Shown here in pieces: positions 14,301-22,000 of a stretch of DNA of 64,000 nucleotides. How positions within the stretch are numbered: position 1 is the first letter of the stretch; each line of letters opens with the position of its first letter. Source of the stretch: Phoronis australis (taxonomy: Eukaryota > Phoronida > Phoronidae); the NCBI GenBank assembly GCA_002633005.1, contig NMRA01000003.1, forward strand, positions 1,094,492 through 1,158,491, in the 5' to 3' direction. The position numbers and the translations under genes were made by a program. The notes under the pieces are model-generated. The model had not been told where the DNA came from. It worked only from the letters and a program-made list of their open reading frames with translations, and ran no database searches.

Positions 14301-16654
14301 CCGACAGGGAATGTGGAGTGACGATGCTTTTACTTTTTTCATAAGTTTGAATTACAATTTTTATGCGCCCACATATTTATATGTGGACGCATTATGCCGT
14401 CATCTCCGTCCGGCCATCCGTCCAGCGTCCGCTGCTCTATTTCTAAATTGACTTGACGTATCTTTATGAAATTTTGCACGTGTTCCTACCGTGGATGGGA
14501 CGGCATGAGCGAACTTTCGGACAGATCCGACTATCAATGTGCCCCCTAGTGGCAATTTTAGATTTTTACGTTTACCTCTGTATCTTCAAAAGTCCTGATC
14601 GGATTTTCATAAAATTTGGTTTGTAGGCACCTATTAGTGAGATGACGCTGTCCTCCCATTTTCGGATGGATTCAACGTAGGTTGCGCCACCTAGTGGCCA
14701 TTTTTCTGTGTTTTGCGTCCATCCCTCTATCAACCAAACCACTCGAAGGATGATTGTGAAAATTGGCACGTATGTTCTGACTATGAAGTGGACAGCTGAC
14801 GATGATTTTCTGACAATTTCGACTACTGTGGTGCCTCCTAGTGGCAGTTTTTTTGCCTATGGCTGTATCTTCTAAACCGTCCAAAGGATCTTTACTAAAT
14901 TTAGTGAGTGTATTTATATGATGTTGACAACGAACGACAACGACTTTCGGTTCGATCTGACTACTGGTGTGCCACTTAGTGGCAATTTCATATTTTTACG
15001 TTTACCTATGTATGTTCAAAGGTCCTCAACGTATTTTCATAAAATTTGTCATACAGGCATCTGTTAATGAGTTGACGCTATATCTCTGTTTTAAATTGGA
15101 TTCGACCTAGTTTGCGCCACCTAGTGGCCACTTTTACTGTTTTCGAGTATGTCTTTGGGCGTCCACTCGTCTATCAAGCAAACCGCTTTCAGCATAATTG
15201 TGAAAATTGGCATGTATGTTTCTACTATGAAGTGGATGGCTGAGGATGATTTTCCGACGACTTCGACTACTGTGGCGCCATGGCTGAGGATGATTTTCCG
15301 ACGAGTTGGACTACTGTGGCGCCTTGTAGTGGCAGTTTTTTTGCACTCATAGCTGTATCTCCTAAACCGTATGCAGGATCTGTACTTAATTTAGCAAGTG
15401 TATTTATATGATGTTGACAACGGACGACGACGACTTTCAGATAGATCTAACTTTTGGTGTGCCCCCTAGTGGCAATTTTATTTTTTATGTTTTTCCAGTC
15501 TATCTTCAAAGGTCCTCAACAGATTTTCATAAAATTTTGAATATAGGCATCTATTGGTGAGATGACGCTATCATCCTGTTTTTGGATGTAATCGAGGTAT
15601 TTTGCGCCACCTGGTGGCCATTTTTGCTGTTTTCAAATCTTGTTTTTGGCGTCCACCCCTCGATCAACCAAATCATTCTGGGGATGGTTTTGAAAATTGG
15701 CCTATATGTTTTCAGTGTGAGAGGACGTTTGATGATGGCGACTGACTATTGTGGCGCCTCCTAGTGGTAGTTTTGTTTTGTTTTTCGCCCATAACTGTAT
15801 CTCCAAAACCCACTGCAGGATCTTTGTTAAATTTAGTAAATGAATTTATGTGCAGACAACAGACGATGACTGTCAGGCGGATCAAAGGGACGCTGTGCCC
15901 ACAAGTGGCAATTTCATTTTGTTCTGTTTTCCTTCATTTCTCTTAAGTTCCTTGACAGATTTTTTGAAATATGGCATGATCCCGTTTTTGGATGGAATGT
16001 ACATTTTTGCGCCATCTAGTGGCCATTTTTGTTATACAAATAAATAACCCTAAAAGCACACCATTTGCGATGCATTCGTGGGCGCATTTCAACGCTCCGC
16101 GTCGCTCTTGTTTTACATCAAATACTTCACGTGGATGAACCACACTGTCCATCATTTCTTATTGTCTTCTCTTGATTGGTTATTCATGTTTTGTATTAAA
16201 ATTTTCCAGTTGTTGAAATAACACGGTTATTTTAAGATGTCTGAGCACCATTTCCATGTCACTTTGACATGTACACAATGCAATTAACATGAAACTTGTC
16301 TTGATAGCTTACCATGATCATTTTCTTAAAATGAGCAAAAGGGATGGCTAATTTGGGTTTCATTGCTCAAACGTTTTTTGTATGGGCTTCCCTGTGTGCC
16401 ATGACATGTCAATCAATGCACTGAGCTCTAATTTACATGTTGTCAGTCAGTGATTACTGATGTTCACAATTGAATAATTGTTTACCAGGGTTGTTTTTAT
16501 TAAGAAAAATATGACTAATTTCTCATTCAACACGGTAATACTTTATTTTGTTGCAGAGTGTTATATGATGGGCGAGTTGCTTTATAAGGGTGTAGATGTC
16601 CTGGGATGTCAAGCCTTCATGGATTCACAGAAACAATCATGTGTATGCAAATAG
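2383..16654 (+). CDS. PLA2G12: Group XII secreted phospholipase A2 (5 coding exons)
   Basis: Coding exons: 2383-2518, 3956-4081, 12833-12906, 13800-13962, 16557-16654. All introns are GT-AG and the phases (1,1,0,1) keep one frame of 198 aa plus stop, close to the ~190-195 aa of the vertebrate family. Residues 1-20 form a hydrophobic signal peptide (ALFVLLLAVF), so the product should be secreted. The hallmark CCNKHDLCY lies at residues 124-132; H128 and its following Asp are the catalytic and Ca-binding pair. The unusual Ca-loop NGCGTDGLG (102-110) is the group XII type rather than the classic XCGXGG. The Cys-rich C-terminus ends CVCK. The known activity of the family is Ca-dependent hydrolysis of the sn-2 ester of glycerophospholipids, weak in group XII. 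H128 is retained, which separates it from the PLA2G12B-like form that lost it. Introns 2 (8.7 kb) and 4 (2.6 kb) hold a piggyBac ORF and two CTCF-motif repeats. The start is the first ATG before the signal peptide. Confidence 0.93.
2930..3100 (+). mobile_element. MITE copy, CAGTGGCGGAT family
   Basis: Starts CAGTGGCGGATTTAGAGG and ends AAATCCTGGATCTGCTCCTG. About 170 bp, in intron 1 of PLA2G12, non-coding. Nearly the same core as the copy at 265. Confidence 0.7.
3437..3556. repeat. Imperfect inverted repeat (fold-back, ~53-bp arms)
   Basis: The left arm begins GTGAACAGTTCCCTCTTC and the right arm ends GAAGAGGAATCTGTTCAC (with a one-base offset between them). Both arms also contain AAAATGGCT and TTTTCACTGA in inverted order. 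The loop is about 15-20 bases. It lies in PLA2G12 intron 1, probably a palindromic MITE. Confidence 0.65.
4082..6860. other. PLA2G12 intron 2, left part
   Basis: No supportable gene. Short ORFs at 4774-5036 and 6197-6599 have no family resemblance and overlap each other in several frames. A possible short element with degenerate inverted ends lies at about 4292-4480. An (AAT)n-like run lies at 6795-6830. Confidence 0.5.
7029..8714 (+). CDS. piggyBac-type transposase, intact ORF with Asp-to-Asn changes
   Basis: An uninterrupted 561-aa ORF inside intron 2 of PLA2G12. It has an acidic N-terminal region (residues 1-65, rich in S, D and E), a DDE_Tnp_1_7-type core with family motifs MPAKTSKRGLKVW, GLPDGIK, SYYPVGRSGKRWW and NMAIVNAW, and a C-terminal Cys/His-rich zinc-binding region (CREC, CSFC, CRKGCFGNFH). 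In piggyBac the catalytic triad is D268, D346 and D447. Here the aligned positions are N238 (SVNEGM), D316 (YFDSFF) and N412 (GGVNHFD). The 78-residue spacing 238-316 equals that of 268-346. Both Asn codons are AAT, one G-to-A change from GAT. The enzyme as written is probably unable to cut or join DNA although the frame is open. The frame extends upstream to an ATG at 6861, but the added 56 residues do not look like the family, so I chose the ATG at 7029. It could be a recently inactivated copy or a domesticated gene. Confidence 0.85.
   Translation: MDSGDTGELESDSGDSFDGFNAEEITKSQERLDALMGDNAESDVDVADVSDPDSSDMSDDDFAVADLTAEWSPSLHEVNLPAFAEEVGVRHNLPTDARPIDFFSCFLPEYFFELVATETNRYADQKIQNSPDLKWLPTTTQEVKAFFCICIMMGIKQLPRVSMYWSTDERFNDRYISSIMSRARFLKLNQYLHLNDSTFQPARTDENYDPLYKVRPMIDILSPSLLANYKPGKNLSVNEGMIGYKGRIHLRQSMPAKTSKRGLKVWQICESDSGYCSGFIVYTGKKAGGRQHGLGCDVVWDLAQPFINQNRHIYFDSFFTSVPLVERLRLVNTFSCGTIVANRKGLPDGIKTTKLKKQGDIIQFQKGSSMIATSCRDKRHMTFLSTCSNPGVNDDGKPYVIVDYYKHTGGVNHFDQLMSYYPVGRSGKRWWRYILFYLTNMAIVNAWILFSKSSDLPRSYDHLAFRVDVASQLRAGFTSKKYHVDLKSSVESSIPISAAHISLHEPMKIDGRKKVCRECSTRKRKTPRGRSVETTFMCSFCKIPLCRKGCFGNFHDRNITH
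9350..9372 (+). repeat. Possible right end of the piggyBac element
   Basis: The sequence CACTAAAGGG followed by TTAT lies ~650 bases after the transposase stop. piggyBac-like elements commonly end in ...AAAGGG next to a TTAA target. A matching left end (CCCTTTAGTG) was not found upstream, so the element boundary is uncertain or the left end is lost. Confidence 0.25.
10255..10640. repeat. Imperfect inverted repeat in PLA2G12 intron 2
   Basis: The left arm holds TTTTTGGCATTTTCTGTTC and TAATTATTCTATGC; the right arm holds the inverse of both, with CATAGAATAATGAAT and GAAATGCCAAAAGTAA. The arms of ~120 bp are diverged. Probably an old fold-back element. Confidence 0.45.
10847..12351 (+). repeat. 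CTCF-motif repeat element, copy A
   Basis: Starts ATGCGCCCAC followed by the near-palindrome CCACATA-TTTA-TATGTGG, and closes with GTGGGCGCAT and a conserved tail ending CTCTTGTT. The outer ATGCGCCCAC and GTGGGCGCAT are inverted copies. Inside are two copies of a 450-bp unit, each made of three diverged ~150-bp sub-units. Each sub-unit has a core of the form GCGCCACCTAGTGG, or a variant, at 11013, 11158, 11319, 11463, 11608 and 11769. A 30-bp duplication sits at 11912-11960. Short ORFs within it are frames of the repeat and not genes. Lies in PLA2G12 intron 2. Confidence 0.85.
11013..11782 (-). promoter_or_regulatory. Array of six CTCF-core-like sites (element A)
   Basis: On the - strand, 11013-11026 and 11463-11476 read CCACTAGGGGGCAC, and 11158-11171 and 11608-11621 read CCACTAGGTGGCGC. 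All four match CCASYAGRKGGCRS at 14 of 14 positions. 11319-11332 and 11769-11782 read CCACTAGGAGGCGC (13 of 14). Motif match is seen; binding is inferred. Confidence 0.5.
12355..12500 (+). repeat. Dispersed repeat, AGCTCYGCAATCC type
   Basis: Shares phrases such as AGCTCTGCAATCCTGTGAGAG and a TTCAAATTTGATATA-type segment with sequences near 10050-10180 and 53870-54420. An interspersed family with no coding capacity that I can see. Confidence 0.4.
14363..16113 (+). repeat. CTCF-motif repeat element, copy B
   Basis: Same start (ATGCGCCCAC, CCACATA-TTTA-TATGTGG) and same end (GTGGGCGCATTTCAACGCTC ... CTCTTGTT) as copy A, but longer: about ten ~150-bp sub-units with one local deletion and duplication at 15240-15320. 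Lies in PLA2G12 intron 4 in the same orientation as copy A, so exons 3 and 4 are flanked by the two copies. Confidence 0.85.
14539..16022 (-). promoter_or_regulatory. Array of nine CTCF-core-like sites (element B)
   Basis: Perfect 14 of 14 matches to CCASYAGRKGGCRS on the - strand at 14539, 14684, 15114, 15459, 15604 (CCACCAGGTGGCGC) and 16009 (CCACTAGATGGCGC). One-mismatch matches at 14831, 14969 and 15754. The 15604 and 16009 sites also contain AGGTGGCGC and AGATGGCGC, the core described for fly CTCF. Confidence 0.5.
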
Positions 16655-19049
16655 CCTACTGACTGAGGTCACATTAGGCTTTGCAAGTCTTTCATGATTG
16701 GAGAATTTAACAGAGCTAACGCGGCCACGGCCCCCCTGTTCATTTTGCGTTTGTCCCTTCTGTTCATAAAAAAGTGCCCCCAGGTAATTTGGGGGCCCTC
16801 ATTTGAGCCCAGCCCCATCAGGTTGTGCATTTCCCCTAGTGCGTACTTCTGGCTGTCAGTGGTATGAACTATGTACTTGCAGGAGAAAATATAGCTCCCA
16901 AAATAATCAGAAGTCTTTGGCCTTACTGGATCAGTGGCTGTTGCAGTGGTGGATTATTTTATTGATAGGGTTTATTCATTCCTCATGGGGTCACCATTTG
17001 GTCATGATTTAAAAACACCGACGTATCTTTTTAAGGCTATTTAAACTGTTTTTCTAGTGAAAATTCTAGTCAGGCCCTAAGCGACATTCTAAATCTGCAA
17101 AAATGTTTCTGGTCACAAAAACGATGATACAGAATACCTTTTAGCCACACGGGTCATTTATCGAGGGAGGTTTACCCCGGTGAAAATCTGCCACTGCATA
17201 TCTTTTTGATTTTTCGCTATGAAGTTTACAGTTTACAACACGAGATGCCAGTGACTATATGGCAAAATAAAGTATATTCTATTGGAAGCAACCTGTGACA
17301 ATTGTTGCCCAGAAATTGTCCAAAGGACATTATAAATCTGGGCAAGTTACCCAGTCTTCTCTGTGGAACAACTCGGGGAATTTTGTCTTCCTCAGTGTTA
17401 GTAGTGCTTTGTTGTCTTTCAAATGCATTTGTGGGACAGTTGTCAACTCTTAAACACGCTGTGGCATCTCAGATAAATAGGTGATGTGTAACTTAGCTCT
17501 ATGTATTGGGATTTATCTTCAGGGTGATCGTATGGCACATGCCTCTTGCACAAATGATTACTTTAAAGATGCATGTTGAGGCACATTTTAACTTTTCTAT
17601 GATAGTGCTTAGTCTCAATCGCACCTAAAAGCAACGTCCCACAATGCATTTAAAACTAAAATCAGCGCCTTAGTTGGATTCTCCCAAATTCTATTGCAGT
17701 CCGAAATTAACAATTGTGTGCTCAAGTTATTTTTTAAGAATCATTTCGTCTTCCATGTTTTACTTAAATTTTGAAGTTGAATGTTTAGTGATGTCTGATC
17801 TTATTACTTGAAGCATAATGAAGACTTTGCTTTTATATCACTGTTTGCATTTGTATCTCAAGTAATTCCAGCCCAGTAAACTTTTGTTTGCAGAGACTTC
17901 ATTAATGATCTGACTATTCTATCATTATATAAATATCTGTGATACAACTAATCTGATTGATATTTTGTGAAAAAAGCTCATGTATTCCATTGTTGTCTTG
18001 CATCGTCTAGTCTTCTGTGTATTTTTGAATACAGTGTGACATAAACAGGTTGGGTAGCTGGTCTATTCTGTTAAATATGTTCAGACTCATTGCATTTGTG
18101 TTGTTACCCATGCCAATGGGCCCACATGCGCACGTCTGGTAAAGTGTGCATAAACAAATTTGTAAACTTTGGTGGATGAATTGTCTTGAGTTATTTCCCA
18201 AATATGCTTGTATTTAGTTGAGTTCATCTCCTGATGAGACTCGCCTTGAACATAGATCTCTGGTACTGGTAGGCCCTTTGTACTTAAGCATTCCTAAGAA
18301 TCAATTTTCTATTCTGTACAGTTATATTTTACTTTCTGAGTAGCAACTTGTCTTCATTTTTAAAATACAGTGATGGATTTCCATTTGTTCTTTTTTTCTA
18401 TACTTTCCTTATTCATGTTAGAACATTTACAATGCAATGCACACGCCATTACATCCAGCCAGCAGAGTTCAAAATAAACAAGGAATTCACTTACTGTACC
18501 ACTCCAGATTAAAGCCCACATGAAATTAACTTGACTCAAATTTTCAAAATTTCACATTTAAACACCCATGCTTGGTCAAACATCCACACCTCATTTGTAG
18601 TTGGGACTTGTACTTCTAATGTTGGTTCTCAAGGCCCGTGTCCAGCATGGGGATGTTTCTCGAAGTTGCAAAACTATGGTCATGGACATTTCAAACTACG
18701 TTTCAATAAATTTTATGAATTCGACTGTGTGGTAAACACCCACCTGCAACTGTTCAAAGTTCTATTTTTAAACTGCCTGATGTTTTAGTTTCTCTGTTAA
18801 ATAACTTGGTGTTAACCTGGAAGAGTATGCTATATGAAAACAATCAGAAGAATTCTTGCAGGTAAATTGGCAACACTTGACAGTAGCATGGTCTAATAAC
18901 CAAACATGAAAAACTTCTCAAATGGGAGTGGATTTCATGATGGTAAAAGTTACACTGTTGCACAACATAACGACCATTGTTTAATAGCAGGTGCACCACT
19001 ACAAGTAATGGCCCTACCAATACACACTGTAGCAATCACACTTGTGTGC
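16655..19049. other. Intergenic, PLA2G12 to TMEM205 (convergent)
   Basis: 3'UTR sequence of both genes is expected here. A G/C-run MITE remnant lies at about 16718-16815. I see no further gene; short ORFs at 16803, 18007 and 18531 lack recognisable features. Confidence 0.5.
17266..17271 (+). terminator. Possible polyadenylation signal of PLA2G12
   Basis: AATAAA lies 612 bases after the PLA2G12 stop codon. It is the first canonical hexamer I see downstream in the same direction. No downstream GU-rich element was weighed, so the 3' end is inferred. Confidence 0.35.
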
Positions 19050-22000
19050 TTATATCTCCTCGATATGTCCGGCCAGTTTGTACAAGTGAAATATGGAGGC
19101 AAGTACTGACAATAAATTCCCCAACGAACTCAAGCCATGAACAACTTTGAACTGGAATCGCAGCTGCTTCCACCTCTGGTCTTTCTCCACTTTTGAATAG
19201 TCATTTTTAGCTCTGAGCGCATCATTAATTCCTGCCTGGGCTTCCACTTCAAACAATTCCTCCATGACGGACATGTTAAATGGAGTCAGCAGTAAAGCAT
19301 TGGCTAAGAGAGCCATAAATCCAGCTCCAAGAATTGACATCTGTAACAAGACAGCAGCAACTTTGATAATCAACAATGTATGTTAGAGGGATGTATGACG
19401 TGCACCAGTCACCAGGTGGCGATACAGTCTCGTCCATGAGTCGGCTCACTTAGAACTGTCAAACAACATGCCATGGACAACATTTGGTGAGTCCACTCAA
19501 AAATAGTTTGTCAAAGAGACAATTTACAAGAAAGGGGAGTAGAAGAATTGAAGCCCAGTTTTCAAAAGTAGAAATGGTCGCTTGGCATTGCATTTAATGC
19601 CCGTTGTTACAAGATGATGTTACGCTTTTTTGCCAGAAAATATTGCATGTGGTTATGCCATGACTGGATCTAAGTAAGAAGTACATGGAAGTCCCCTGCA
19701 ACTTTCTGCCACACATCAAACCTACATTGTGCTGCGTATTTGAAATTTCAAAGATTCTAGCTCGACCATTTTCAGAAATTACTGATGGGTTACATATCTA
19801 GTCCCCCGAGATATGTCTTACCTTCCTACGGGCCTGTATGTAATTGCACAAGGTTGGAGCTCAGGCAATTCTAATGTGACCTTGTGTGGGGGCATCCCCA
19901 AATCTCCCTACGGTCACGAGTGATCTAGTCGCCAGCTGCTTGTGAGCCACTTTGCTGCGGCTTATCAGAAAAAAATTGCTTTAGCAAGAGTAAATGATTG
20001 AAAAATACATGCAAATTATTAGCTTAATATGGTTCAATTGCCAAGTGCTAAAAATCATTTTAATTATCTTTCATGGTATAAAGTAACTTATATTAATTCC
20101 TTATTTTTTACAGAATTCTTTTTGGAAACTAGTGATTTTCAAAGACTGTAGACACGATGGTGTGTGAACAAGAAAACAGTTGACCATTGCAAGACCTTCA
20201 CAAATGATGCATCAAAGTTCATTTTGTCCATTATATCATCTCTTAAATTTTATTTAAAAAATGGTCACCCATATGCTAAGGCACAAACATTCCAGTCTCA
20301 TTTAGTGAAAGTAAAGTTATGAAGTTGGAAAATTAACTAACTTATCATCTAGGGTGGTATGTTACAGAAAATTACTCTTCACATAAAAAATGTAGCATGA
20401 CAGCATCCATGGTATTCATTGCAGTGTTGATAAGCTTCCTACAATGTGCTTGAACTAGTGTCAACTTAATGTAAACAAACAATGAAACAATGTACATACA
20501 TGCATCAGTTCTGGAGCATCCCAGGAGCCATATGGATTCTCCAACACGTGTGTAGCTATGACGATGGCGCACAACACAATCCCCAATTTGAAATATTTGG
20601 GGAAGAGTTTAGCTTGTAGCTGTCCAAAGGATTGCCGCGACATGTTGGCAAACATTGTAGGAGCTGGAAAATGAAATATTGATAAGTCTTTTTACACTGT
20701 ACTGATCATAGAAGACCAAATGACACAGACACACTGAGCATGAAAAATAAGGGACTTGCATTTGAATCAAAAAGTAACAATAGCGCATGGCACAATAGTG
20801 AATAATATAGAATACTGCGTCAACAGTTGATAGTGCATAATGGATGATTGACTCAGAGCGAGAAACAAAGCACTTTGGAGCTCTTATTTCTAAAAAAATG
20901 ATACTTGGAATTGTCTGAGGTTGAATTATTGAGTGCAGAAAATAGTGATACTTGTTTCTAATTTAAAATGTCACTTAGACTGAGTTGCATAAAATCTATT
21001 TGCTGGGCTTGTTCAACAACAGCATGGCGTGGTGTTACAGTGCGGCGTTATTGTTGCTATGTAGCAATATAACTTTTATGAAGCTGTGCTGCCCTAGGGA
21101 ATTTTCACCTGTTGCTTACATGGGCGGATCCAGGATTTTGAGTTATGGGGGCCAGGGCACAGGAATAACCAGAATTTCGCCACATGCGCACACCCAGCCT
21201 AAAATGTAGGGATGCAGGGGTCTAAAATTTTTGGGTTTGTGGACCTTATTACTAAAAAAAGGTAAACGGGGTTTGTTCAAGGCCTATGCATTGTGCATTT
21301 GCCCCCCCCCGAAAGCCCCCCTGGGTACGTGCATATGCTAGTCAGCAATTCACACCCCTAACTGTCAAATGGTATCTGGGAGAATTTCATGCCCCCCCCT
21401 CCCCCCTAAATCCGCCACTGGCTTATCCATCTGCATAACAGGACCGGGGAAAATGTTTGCTTTACATCAATGCATCTTTAAACAACAAGTTGAGCTGTTA
21501 GTTCAATTAATAGCATAGTAAATTAACATTAATATGTGAGCAAATGAAGTGACTTAACATCCCAAGATGGACATAAACCTATCTACTCAACGCAGGTACC
21601 TGCCACGAATGAGTGCCATATCTGTGAACCAAACCAGACAGAGAATGCACCCAAGTGTACCAGATGCACTATGAAACTGCCGTCCTCATCATCTTTTGCT
21701 TGTCTTGTCAAGCTGTAGCCAATAGCACCGCAACCAGCCAAGGCAGCAATTACCTGAGAATGGCCCCTATTAGACAAGCATAAGTAGCACATCAATCAGA
21801 ACATCATTGTAAACTAATAAAGTTTACATCACCGCAACATTCAGAATTTGATTCGCATCATACAGCTTTGTATCAAGGGCATAAGAATCATGACAGGCAT
21901 TGGAATCTTACTATTTCTACTTATAGTGACCTGTTATAAAGCCTTTCGCTGGTTCCAGATTTTGAAAACCCGAGTGTCATCCAATGGACGCGTGGGGATA

